A stretch of 64,000 nucleotides of DNA from Lophius americanus (lineage: Eukaryota; Chordata; Actinopteri; Lophiiformes; Lophiidae): contig JBBDHG010000009.1 in NCBI GenBank assembly GCA_037951165.1, positions 8,335,001 to 8,399,000 of the forward strand. Direction: 5' to 3'. Below, one piece after another: positions 46,681 through 58,183 of the stretch. Within the stretch, counting starts at the first letter, position 1; every line of letters begins with the position of its first letter. The position numbers and the translations under genes are program-made. The notes beneath the pieces were generated by a model. That model was given only the letters and a program-made list of their open reading frames with translations, was not told the origin of the DNA and searched no databases.

Positions 46681-48060
46681 TTTATTATTACCCAAAATCA
46701 AGAACAATAAAAATGTTAAGAAATTTCTCAAAAAATTGACATCTCAACTCATCTGAATCAGCCGTGTGTCTCTGCACTGAAAGTGGCTATGGTGACAATA
46801 AGTGATACCACTCACTGTGGCTCATAGAGTGATAAGAAAGCAGAGTTTAACCTCAAAACAAATGAGGACCCGGGGGAAACCATTGGCTAAGTATTTATTT
46901 AAATATGATCATTCCAAGAGGTTACTGAACAAAACTTGGTAAGATTCTGGGTTTTAAGTAAGAAAAACCCCACAACTTTGATATCTGATATTATTACGAT
47001 AACTTTCTGCTTCCCTTTCTTCTTCATAAAAGTATTTATAATGGGAACTTATGATGCGCCACAGATAGTCCATCCAGAATACATTTGAATTGTATAGCAA
47101 GTTTGAAGAAAACTTTTTGAATAGTTTTTGAGTTATACCCCAGAAAAAATATTTACAGACTGACATGTAGAGAGTGACAGCATAGAAAAGGGAAAAATAG
47201 AGATGAATACAGTAAGTAGCAGTAAAAACTAGGGTCATGACATACTGTCATCATTTTTTTATTTAAATATTTATCTGCAATATATGTATTCAACATGAAG
47301 AAATTGTTTAAATATGACTTTTAAGACTTGTGATTGTTTAATCATAATTGTTACAAATATGTTTAAGTTACCATAGAAATTCTCTGCATGATAAAAACTA
47401 TTCTGTAATCTATTGATGATCCTTAGATCATATTCTGTAATCTATTGATGATCCTTAGATAATCCCCCATGTAATACATGTAAACGATGTGATTTTGATT
47501 GAATTGGGTTGATTAGTTCGGCCTGAAGCAGGGAAAACCCATCCGCCTTTGAAGAAATCATCAAATTTTGGATTAGATCCCAGCAGGACCAGCATTTTTA
47601 TTAATTTTATATGGATAAAAATTTATGGAAGGGTGGTGCATTTGCTATAAATGTTACACTTTAATTATGGAGTGGATCCATATTAAGAGGAGAAGCCATG
47701 ATTTCTTTTTTCTACTTTCTGTATCAGAACCCAGAGGGCAGATTGATGGTACTCATATCTGTGGACTAAGTTTTTTTTCTTCTTCACTTTAAGGGGTCTT
47801 CAGCCGAAGAATACCCTTGTAGTGACAGAAATGCCCGTGTAGCGACAAAATAAATTGATCATATAATACTTTGGACTGAAACTTGCATAGTTACATAGTA
47901 ACACATGGTTGATAACACTATTTAAATAATTTTAATCATATCATGTTGCCTGAATAGCATGAAAATTAAGTCTCATTCCTGTTTATTCTTTGTTGTAGGT
48001 GGTTTAGAGTCTACTTATTCAATTGTGCAATACATTCATGATTAATATCGAACCCAGACG
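46681..48060. other. Intergenic
   Basis: AT-rich, without recognisable genes. It contains a small tandem duplication at 47399-47462. Confidence 0.4.
47399..47462. repeat. Two-copy 32-bp tandem duplication
   Basis: 'tattctgtaatctattgatg...' is present twice in succession (47399-47430 and 47431-47462), with one difference near the unit end. Confidence 0.9.
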
Positions 48061-48074
48061 TTTTTAATTATAAG

Positions 48075-48665
48075 CTCCTCAAAAAAAATAAAGGGAACAC
48101 TTAAATCACACATCCTAGATGTGGAAGAATGAAATATGCCAGTTGAAAATCTTTATTGATTACATAGTCTAGTTTGTTGAGAACAAAATAACCCAAGAAC
48201 TAACTTAAATCATTAACCCACTGAGGACTGGATTCAGGATCCTACTCAAAATCAAAGTGGAAAAATTAGATTCCAAGCTGATCCCACTTTTGTGAATTTC
48301 AAGACAAATCATAATTTGGCTCAGTAGTGTGTATGGCCTCCACGTGCCTGTATGCACTCCCTACAAAGTCTGGACCTGCTCCTGGTGAGACAACGGATGG
48401 TCTCCTGGGTGATTTCCCACCAGCCGTGGATCAGGGCATCGGTCAGCTCCTGGACCATCTGTGGGGTTGGCGGCGGTACCTAACAGCAGTCTGGGTACCA
48501 CTGGCTAGGAGTGAAGGTCTGTGTGGCCCTTCAAGGATATGCCTCCCCAGACTTGTCCACTGCCAAACCAGTCATGCTGGAGGATGTTGCAGGCAGCAGA
48601 ATGTTCTCCACAGCGTCTCCAGACTCTCTCACGTCTGTCAGATGTGCATGACTCAGCCAATTCAG
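48075..48665 (-). mobile_element. Tc1-like transposase remnant
   Basis: On the minus strand a broken frame reads a stretch like RRCGEHSAACNILQHDWFG, then VWGGIS, a typical Tc1-like transposase stretch. It then jumps to DALIHGWWEI, ETIRCL and IQARGGHTHY, the usual C-terminus. The part between, which should carry the second catalytic Asp and the third acidic residue, is missing. 'ataaagggaacactta' at 48089-48104 may be the terminal repeat. Non-functional. Confidence 0.7.
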
Positions 48666-49592
48666 GCTATATATTAGTAACAGTTCATGAGTGGATTCTG
48701 TCTGGTTAATAACGATTGATGAAATATTATGATCGCTTCGCAGTGTCACACTTTATCTTGAACTTACTGCAGTGTCACGGGTTAATGGTTACTTTAGAGT
48801 TTACCCTTAGTCAAGTAGAATCTCAAACGTACACAATATGTTTTTCACCACATTACTGGCGATGTCAACACTACGTCCAGAATGGACCTAAAAGATATAC
48901 AACAGACTGTTACAGGCAGGTAAGTAGGTACTAAACACATTGCGATAAGTTTTGCACAAATGCGAAACGGAAAACCGGATTATATTGATGATTTATTGAC
49001 GTTTGCAGGTTCCACACATTGACACAGGCGTATACGCGGGCAACCCTGCAGGCATCGCTTTATAAACTGCATGAACGTTTAGGGTAGATGATCCCGAGGA
49101 CTCCAGTGAAATGATGAATAAGATTTCACTTAAAGCAATCCACAGGAATGTATACAACTAGAGTGAGCAGGGAAGTCGGGAATGTCCTGGATTTTGGAAA
49201 GATGAAGCCACGCCCACTGGACGTCTGGGTCCGTCACCAGTTAAAATGAAAACAAGGTAAACCGAACACCCCCTACAGAAAAGATTGGAAAGTCAAAGTA
49301 ATCAGGTATAAAACCCAAATCGTATCGACACAACTGAATCAAACTAATTGTACAATACAACCTCAGCTGATTTCCAAACGTAGCGATAACACGTGAAAGT
49401 TGCAACCAACCAAGTATATGGGTCCACCAAATACTTTAGGTAAGCACGTTGGTTTCCAACAGGTCTTGAAGGCATCATTGATTCGTCTTCCGGTAGTCCG
49501 AGCGGGAAGTTCAAATGTTCGTCTTTTCGTTGAGCTAAGGCAAATATTTCGTCGCTTTGGCATCTTAAGCAAATTGTACATCGATTCAGCCG
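48666..49592 (+). promoter_or_regulatory. Promoter area and probable untranslated first exon of rad52
   Basis: A good donor (cagccg|gtgagtg) at 49593 would end a 5' untranslated exon of uncertain start. It would splice to an acceptor (tttgtttcag) at 49785, with the coding leader exon starting at 49786. The sequence has several CG dinucleotides around 49490-49560. No TATA box is clear. Confidence 0.5.
48801..48835. repeat. 35-bp exact repeat, left copy
   Basis: 'ttacccttagtcaagtagaa' and the following 15 bases are identical to 50001-50035. Confidence 0.95.
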
Positions 49593-49816
49593 GTGAGTGT
49601 GTTTTTACTTAGATGGCTAATATAATTTTAACTTGCTAAACAGAGGCCATGATTAAAGTAACGTAGGTTGGGCTGCTGCTGTATTCCACACCCACAGGCC
49701 CACATCGAGTCAATCACAGGCACAATGAGTGATTGAATGATGCGGTTGATAACATTGGAGACTCTAACATTATTGTTTGTTTCAGTGAATAAGGTCAAAG
49801 GCCTAATTCTACAACC

Positions 49817-52800
49817 ATGTCCATTAATGCCGAGGAGAGGAACAGCTCTGCAAGCACTGTCTTTGGACAGGTGAGCAGAGAATCATGATTTTAAGTAGAA
49901 CTAGGCTCAGGTGTGTTCAATGAGGGACTGTAGCGCTGCTAATATTCTCCCCACGTGTTCAGTTCACATCAAATTACAAACGCTGACGTTGCTTTAGTGG
50001 TTACCCTTAGTCAAGTAGAATCTCAAACGTACACAGTGTTTTAAATTTGGTCGTCCGTATTTAGAGAGTGAGGCTGTTAAGTTCCACAGTCCAAAAACTA
50101 GAAATCACTCAGAAACTCTCCCCCCATCCAACAGTATTGGCCAGTAAAGCCATATCAAAAACAGATTCCAGTTTTGGTTGAGACAAAATCCTGTAACAAT
50201 GGCTTATCGGAGATGTTCACCTATAATGAAAAACAAATAGTGAATGAATTTCATGGTCCCAGAAGCCTAGTCTTAGCACTGTGAATATTTTGTTCATCAT
50301 CATCATCATCATCATCAGTAGACATAAATAGGACTTTCCATGATGACGGGTTACTACTTTTCACAGATTTGTGCTATCTGTCAGCTGGCATAGGCTCCAC
50401 CTACTTTTCAACCCTTTACCCGCAACAATATTTAATAATTTATAAATATTATTTAATTTTCACTTAATCCAATTCATTATGTAGTTTTGAACTGTAATTT
50501 TCATGTCATTATCTATTGCACTTTGAATTGCTCTGCGTCTGAACCCGTTATGGACCTATTAATACAGATAACCTGGCCTTACCTTTACAAGATAAGCAGT
50601 TATAGAAAATGGATGGCTGGGTAGGTCTATCATTATTTTTTATGATGAAAGCAACTTTCAAACAGGGTCCCATCTCACAAAGCAAAAAGTTCAAAAGTAA
50701 TCCAGAATCTGCATCTACACCCTAATCCACCTCAAAACTTTACCAACCCGTTTTGACCCAAGATTCAACTCAACAGAATATTTAGTCAAAATCAATTGAC
50801 AACTTTACCTTAAGCAGAAAAATAAATAATGACATCCCAAGTCTTCTCAACATTTTGTTGAAAGGTGTGACGCCAATAATTTAAAAGAAGCATTATTGGA
50901 TTACTAATCGAGTCATTTTTACCCAGATTTTCCAGTGTTTGCTTAAATTGGCTTCAAGGATAGAAAAGCCATCTTATTCCATACTGGTTGGCTGCATCTG
51001 TTCATTATCAACTTGTTACAAGTTCTCTGATTTTCTATAAGCCTCCTTATATGATTGCCACCCTCCAGCAGTGTCTCCTGCCAGTGTACCCACCCATTCT
51101 CCTGACTCACTTTGATATATTTGGTAGTCTTGAAGACGGAGATCTGTTTTTAAACAGGTTTTTAAAGAGATTATCAATATAGTTGTAATGGGGTTTCACA
51201 CCATACTATTAATACTTTATATACACAACCAGTTATAATATTATAACTGCTGACAGGCGAAGTCAGAATAACCGATGTGGCGGACCCATGAAAAATTTGC
51301 ATTTATCTGTATGGAAAAATAACTTGTATATATTATATAACTATATGATAAAGAAGGAAGGGAGTATGAAGGTTCAAATACATCAGAGTGGAGCAAAAAA
51401 CCTTTTTAGTGTATTGCCAATTTATGTGGTGTGTTTTCCTCTCCTGTGATTCAGTACACCTACACAGCTGAAGAGTACCGGGCAGTACACAATGCCCTAC
51501 AACAGAAGCTGGGACCAGAGTACATCAGTACCAGAATGGCAGGAGGAGGACAGAGGGTTAGTCTTGGTCTCTCTGCCTTTGTTTTCTGTTGAGCTTTGAA
51601 AACCATTTTTGAGTGACAACAAAAAAACATTGTCAGCTGTCTTAAAATGTATTTGTTTATAATTGCATCATTGTTTCTCAAATGCTGCCATGTAATTTAT
51701 TTAGAGTTCCTTTACGAAGAAGCTTTCCCTCAAATAGGAGCAATACAATTTTTTTTTTTGCAATTGACAGGGAGTTTTATGGAAAGGTTTCCATTTTACA
51801 TGTTTACTATTCAGGTTGCATACGATCACAGCATGCATTCAGCCTCTGTCTCTCTATCAACACTTGAACGGAATCTTCCAGGTGTGCTATATCGAAGGCC
51901 ATCGTGTAATCAGCATGGCTAATGAGATGTTTGGATACAACGGATGGTCTCACTCAATCAGTCAGCAGAATGTTGGTATGGCACACACACATATCACCGG
52001 AGGGTCCCGTTAAATTCAAGCTGGAAATCCTCAAGTCCACCTCCACACATATACTGGATAAAAGTTGCTTGTTTTTTCTAAAGTTAGAAAAAATAAGATT
52101 TTCATTGTCAGATCAGACTAATATATTTGCAAAAGTTTGGAACCCCATCATGTGATTGCACCGAAGCTGGAAATATAGTTAGAAGAGCATAAAAGATCAA
52201 GCCATTTCCCACATCCAGACTAATTGAACAATTTTGTTCTTCAGACTTTGTCGACCTAATCAACGGAAAGTTTTATGTTGGCGTCAGTGCGTTTGTCAAA
52301 GTGCAACTGAAGGTCAGATAAAAAAACAGAAAACATTCATTCGACTACATTCATTTTCTATTCTGTATCTCCTTTACTGTAGAGCTGCTCATCCTCTGTT
52401 GCTAATGTCTGCATGTATTTGTGTGTATTGCATCTTTTTGTTCCAGGACGGCTCATTTCATGAGGATGTCGGCTATGGAGTCAGTGAAGGACTGAAGTCT
52501 AAAGCTTTGTCACTTGAAAAGGCGAGAAAGGAAGCTGTCACTGATGGAATGAAGAGAGCACTTAAGTACTAGGAATTACATATTTTTAATCTCATCTGTC
52601 TTCAAATTAATTCAAAATAATTCAGACCATGTAATTATGAAATATATTGCTATAAGAAAACTGTTCAAAAGCTTTTATGAAGCTGATATTTGATTTCTTT
52701 TGTTTTGTTTTGCTCTTTCAGATGCTTTGGTAACGTCCTCGGGAACTGCATCCTGAACAAAGAGTACCTCTTAGCCATTAACAAGATTCCCAAAAAGGTC

Positions 52801-54496
52801 CAACAAAGTATTCAAATGTTATTTCTTTTATTTTCATTCAAAAACTCTTTGGATGCTGAAACTTCTCAACTTCTCTTCACAAAGCCGCCTCCTATTCTAG
52901 ACCCAGCCCAGACAAAGCGCTGTGAGGGTGAACCTTCAGTAGAAAAAGCACGGCTCACCAGTATGCTTCGGGAGGAAAAGCTCATGTCTGCAGTTGGTCC
53001 TATCAGGACGTCGTTGGAGCTCAGGGTCTCAAACCAGAACCACAACTCTACAGAAATGGATACTCCTATTACTGCTCCTGACATGATGGGTGAGAACGCT
53101 TGCACCAGGTAAACAACAGTGGTTTATTTTCTGTTTTTTATGGTGCTTACTTTTATTCATGTGAAGAGTGACGTCTCCCATCTATTTCCTCTGATGGATT
53201 TCTTCCTCTAAGACCCGTCATGGATGTGCAAACAGACCCCAAACATCTGAGAAAGCTCCGTCAGCAGCAGCTTCAACAGAAGTTCAGGAAAGAGATGGAG
53301 GCCAAGAGGCTAGAGGAGAATGAGGATCAGACAAAGTCTGAGGATACGGAAGTGGCTATTACTAAAGGATCCAGTGGAAGTAAGGGTTTCATTAGTGGAG
53401 TTATTCGGAGTGATTCCATTCTGTTTAAAGCAGCATTCTCAGACTCCAATGAACTTGTGCTGCACTGGACTAAAACACAGCACCTGAAAATGATGTATAT
53501 CTAGCAAAAAAAAATTCCCTTTGAACCTACACTGAGATTCATTGAATGAAAAGTGCTATACAAATAAAATGTATTATTATAATTATTATTATAACAATAG
53601 GGCTGTGAGATGGTTTATGTGGAGATCAGCACATTTATAAAAAAATGTTTAGATGCTTTGGTCAAACTTTGTTGGAAATGTCTAAATTCCCGGTTTTGAA
53701 AAGTTGTGCTTTGTGGCACAGCCTGCTAAAAGTGAAGAGAAAGAGCCGGTTTTTATGCACTGAATTGGCAGACTTGCAAGGAAATTATTTAAATTTCTCT
53801 AAAATAATAAACCGACAAACGTAAAATTAATTTTATTAAAGGTTGGGTTTGGCCTCTGTATGTGAGTGTATTTGATTTAAGTGTCTCTTGAATTTTTTGA
53901 CTTCTTGGTCTAAATTTATTCTTATCTGTCGGTGTGTCCGTCACTCTTGAAGGAGTATGTGCAGGCACTGACAGGACCTCGTCAGGACACGGGACACCCA
54001 GCCACAAAAACGACTATTTAACAGGTGCTGTAAGGCACCTCCAAAGAGCTCAACATAATATTAATAAAACATGTTATTTATAATAAAAGGCATTTTGGTG
54101 AAAAAAACTATTCCATTCAACAGCATCACTGTGTCCCTGCAGATGATCCTGAGCTATGGAATTTCCCTCTAGATGGGATTGAGGCTCTGGATGTCTCAAG
54201 GGGCACATCACCCAGGGGACCCAGACCCAGCACACCTGGGAATCACCAGATGCAGACACGCAGCAAGACCCCTCAGAGAGCCCTAACCAGCCTTCCACAA
54301 GAAGTTGCATTGAACAGAAGAGAAAAGGATGGGCCTCAGCATCAGAACCAGTATCTGGTGACACCGGGTAAGGTTTCATGATAAGATGAACTGCTGCGTT
54401 GTTGGCTTTTTTAATTCTACTGTCTACCTCACAGGTGAAGCCGCCAGTCCGTACAGACAAGGCCAGTACATGAAGAAACGCCGGCTGGACACTTGA
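49817..54496 (+). CDS. rad52: DNA repair protein RAD52, ten coding exons
   Basis: Coding exons: 49817-49870, 51455-51556, 51882-51975, 52245-52312, 52447-52565, 52722-52797, 52885-53108, 53213-53379, 54143-54367 and 54435-54496. All phases agree, giving 396 aa (human 418). The annealing domain reads [77 protein letters not shown] and [17 protein letters not shown], then [16 protein letters not shown]. Arg and Tyr equivalents of human R55 and Y65 and the KR pair of the inner DNA site are present; the R156 position is Lys. The RPA-binding helix [18 protein letters not shown] follows, and the C-terminus is MKKRRLDT (human MKKRKYDPS). RAD52 anneals single strands and mediates RAD51 loading in the nucleus. 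It converges on wnk1. Confidence 0.97.
50001..50035. repeat. 35-bp exact repeat, right copy
   Basis: Identical to 48801-48835, exactly 1,200 bases downstream, inside the first coding intron of rad52. Confidence 0.95.
50295..50318. repeat. (ATC)n microsatellite
   Basis: About eight ATC/TCA units in a row. Confidence 0.9.
53540..53605 (+). repeat. LINE/SINE 3' tail fragment in a rad52 intron
   Basis: 'gaaaagtgctatacaaataa' followed by 'atgtattattataattatta' is the typical 3' tail of teleost L2-type elements, here without the rest of the element. Confidence 0.55.
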
Positions 54497-55546
54497 AGTT
54501 TTTTTGATGTGCCAGCTTTGTGAAAACTTTGTACAATCAAGACGTGATTTTAATTTAAATATTTATTTGTGTTTACATTTCCAAGGTTTGTCTTGCAACA
54601 AAATGCTGTATCCAATATTTGGAGTAATGTCTAGTTTTATACAAAAATAATTCACAAGTCAAGGTGACTTTATAGTAATGTAGACTGTGTGTATTGGTGG
54701 GGGTTCTATAAACTGATAAATTATCGGACTATTGTAAAAAAATCTTATCTTTGATTAGTTGTGTGTTATGCTTTTTCAGCACATTGCTATGTATGTATGT
54801 GCAATAATTACATCATAGGATATTTTATTGTAGGATACTTATAGCCTTAAGTGAGCCTTTAGGCTAATTTACTCAAATACATCATGTTCCGTCTATTTTA
54901 ATGCCCTTGCCAAAGAGTACATATACTTCCCCTTGTTCGTGTGTACCTAACTGAAATAATCTGTCCACGTCTCACAAACTGCAGGATAGAATTCAGTGAA
55001 ATTCCTCAAAGAATAATTAAGTGGTCCTAATGACGTGCATGTCATATTTGCTTTCTTCACTTTGCTTACGTTAACATTTTCAGACAAATTTCAACTTTGA
55101 TGTTTTTAGGTCCGTTGGCTTACTTTCACCTATTAAAGAGCTTATGGTCTGCTTCAGACACATTTTTGGTTGATATAAAACCTGTAGATCTTAGATAAAA
55201 TAGCGATGTTTGTGATACATGCAGTTACTGAGGCTTTTAAGGCATCTTTTCAAACATGACTGACTGGTCTATAACAATTCCCTTCAACTAAAGCTTATCA
55301 AGGCATCTCGTAAAAAAATTCTGTAATATTACAGAACGGAAGATATTACAAGTTTTGTGGCTGATTCTTGTCAAAAATGCTCAGTTTTTAGAGCCTTGAC
55401 ATAACCTTTGATGAACAATCTTAAAGTTTAAGTAGTTATCCATTTACATAAGGATATTAATTCTGCAGAAGGCTTGTTAGTGAATGAAGAGATTTGTCAG
55501 AACAATATGAATGCAACAACAGGCATGGCAAACACTAATTGATATT
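54497..55546 (+). other. rad52 3' UTR and intergenic gap to wnk1
   Basis: The left part should be the rad52 3' UTR; no canonical AATAAA close to the stop was found by eye. The remainder is AT-rich without genes. Confidence 0.45.
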
Positions 55547-55552
55547 TTTATT
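55547..55552 (-). terminator. Candidate polyadenylation signal of wnk1
   Basis: AATAAA on the minus strand, about 2.6 kb after the wnk1 stop. Other such words nearer the stop cannot be excluded. Confidence 0.35.
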
Positions 55553-58183
55553 TGTTTTTACATTTTGTACAATGTGAAAAACATACACAAAACAGAGAAT
55601 CACAGGAAGAAAGGAAGGATCAGAGCTAAAAGCTGACCAGATATGAGTGGTGCCAAGAGCCTCAGATACTACGGAACAATGTTAATTTAGGAGCAGGAGG
55701 ACATTCAGCTTTGTGCTGTACCAGTTTGACATTTGTTAGATTGATCAGCAGTAGCAGAGGCATGCAGAAATCATACTTGGACAATCTGATACTAAAGTTG
55801 TGCCTTTGACATTGGTGAATTACAACTGAATAGAACGGCACATCAGTGACGACTCAGGAAGGAAAATAATAAAAAAAGATTTCTAATATTCCATTATCGA
55901 AAACATTGACGTCAGTAACAACCCTCATCAGCATGCAAGTGTTTCATTGACCCTTCAGCCCCTTTAAAATCTTTAACATTGCATATCCTGCATTGCAGTA
56001 ACTTTTTTTCTCTAGAGAAGTTTTAACTATTCGTCCAATTAACGAGCAGGTGTACGATTCACAATGACAGCATGGCACTGGTGATGCAGGCAAGACTAAA
56101 GTTGGGACAATTTAAAACAGGTTTTGAATTTCTGTACAGCTCACTTTCTGCCCGAACAAGTCTTTCCATTTAATGGTAGATGGCTAAATCCAAAAATAAA
56201 TATCAGCCAAATCCATGAGACACTTCTAAATGACAACTGGTGATTACCAGCACAAATAATGGGAGAAAATAAACTATTTCCACATGACTCTGTACTCTTT
56301 GTTCGGTTGTCCTGTGTGTTTGGGGTCTGACCTTATAACCTCATAGTTGGATGTGCGACAGTTCTGGTGGATTTTCTGTTGTGTTAAAGTTTAGTTTACT
56401 GGTTTTCTGCAGTACACTCTCAGCTACATGACTAGGTGAACCTGAAACGGGTCATTAGTGAGGATGCAAGGCACTAAAGTGTCCCTAATGTTTACGGGTT
56501 AGAGTGCATGTGCAAGTAGGGTCACCACAAGTGTACTCTCATGATCGAGCTTTAGGTCAAAGCAATTACCTCATATTAACATCTACAGATTTAAATAGAA
56601 AAGGGGGCAGGGCGGTCATACAAGAGCTAAATAAAGTGCAGGATTCCTCCTGCCTGGTGAGTAGCATACCAATAACAACAACCCTGCAATTGCACTTTTT
56701 TATAATCCTTTAACTACTTGTTGTTTAACAACCTTTAATAATAATTACAGTGAAACAACATCAAAATCTGATGACTGAATACAGGTCCATAAAGAACATT
56801 TGTTTTATACACACATAAAAAACAGACGACAGAAAGAGAACCCCAGACACTTGGTATTGGAGAAGAGACGGCTAAATGATATGAGCATTAATATTTGATG
56901 TGCTATGACTTCACTAACAACCCGTTGATCTGTGTGACTATCTCTAAACAAGTGGGAGACATTGGGGGCCGTGTCCTTATCACAAGGTCAGTTTCAAAAA
57001 AACTATTTAATTTTGTGTGATATGATGGCACATTCTGAACTGCTTATACCTCACTGCTAAGCATTAACTGATGCAGTTATTGTGTTTGTGTCAACTTGGG
57101 ATTCCTGACAAGATATCAATCTTCTGTAGCAAAAAAACAAAAAAACACCCCACAACAACCCTCCTACTGAGATTGTGATTTATAGCAGCATCACCTCTTA
57201 AGAATTTAACTCTGAATGGTCAACACCATGACCATGCTTTTTTTTCATATGGCATGTGATGATGTGAAAAATAAACGGATGTGATAATAAATTACACGGG
57301 AAGACTCAGATGATACGAGACTAAGAGGGAAATAAATATGCTAAACATTGATTCCAAACCCAGTGAAGAAATGACTATGTACAAAGTCAATGCTTGAATG
57401 TGTTTGGGGATTAAGGCCACGGTTACGACGGACAGCATTTCTAATATTTGCAATTATTGCATTGTACTAAATAGGTAGTTACTGGGAAATACTCATACTG
57501 CAACTCATTCAAACTTTGCCTAACTTACTTTGTCTTTCTTTTCTCAGCCCAAGTGCTCACACTCTACTCTTCCGCCCCAGACAAACTTCTTGTCCCGCTC
57601 TTGTCTCCCACCTCACTCTTTCAAAAAAAACTTAACCACCATTCCAGGTCAATCCACTAGATTAATGTGTTGTCTGGTTCTATGTGGTGAATTAGTTAGT
57701 CTTACTTTGGTCCCAGCTCAGCTTAGTTTCAGGACCAGCAAGAATGTGATTCAGAATCCGTCCTACCTAAAAGGAATGACAACATTACAATGTCTGCTCT
57801 CAAAAGACATCTTTGGCTGCTGTTTGTTATCCATTGAGGTCATGACATCACCAGACACGACCTACCAACTCATCACAGCTTGATTCCACAGCTAATGGCA
57901 GGCTAATAGTGTGAGACTCTTGTGCTGTGGATGTGTATTGCACTCTCCCTCTAGATCTCCTGCTAGGCAGATCTTGTTCTGCCTAAGAGAACTTAAACCG
58001 CACAGGTCAACTCAAATACAGAAAAAAAAAACACTAATAATAAAAGTTGAAATAAAAATATAACGCACAAAATCCAGCGAGCTAACCATCAAACTCCAAA
58101 GACAGTAGGAGGTCCTAGCTGAACCATCCGCACCATCTGCCCTGTGTGGCCTCCTTCACAGCGTGGACAAGGGTTTGAATGGG
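55547..58183 (-). other. Probable wnk1 3' UTR
   Basis: This lies directly downstream of the wnk1 stop on the minus strand. A TTTATT at 55547-55552 is AATAAA on the minus strand and could end the transcript. The open frames at 56504-56713 and 57530-57883 have no motifs and are taken as chance. Length and end of the UTR are inferred. Confidence 0.45.

Larger units (their letters stand above)
49871..51454 (+). other. rad52 first coding intron
   Basis: AT-rich intron containing the second copy of the 35-bp repeat (50001-50035) and a short (ATC)n run at 50295-50318. No gene or named element is seen. Confidence 0.5.

Noticed and set aside
57530..57883. 117-codon plus-strand frame between rad52 and wnk1
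   Set aside because: No homology recognised, no splice partners and unusual composition; it lies in the probable wnk1 3' UTR.
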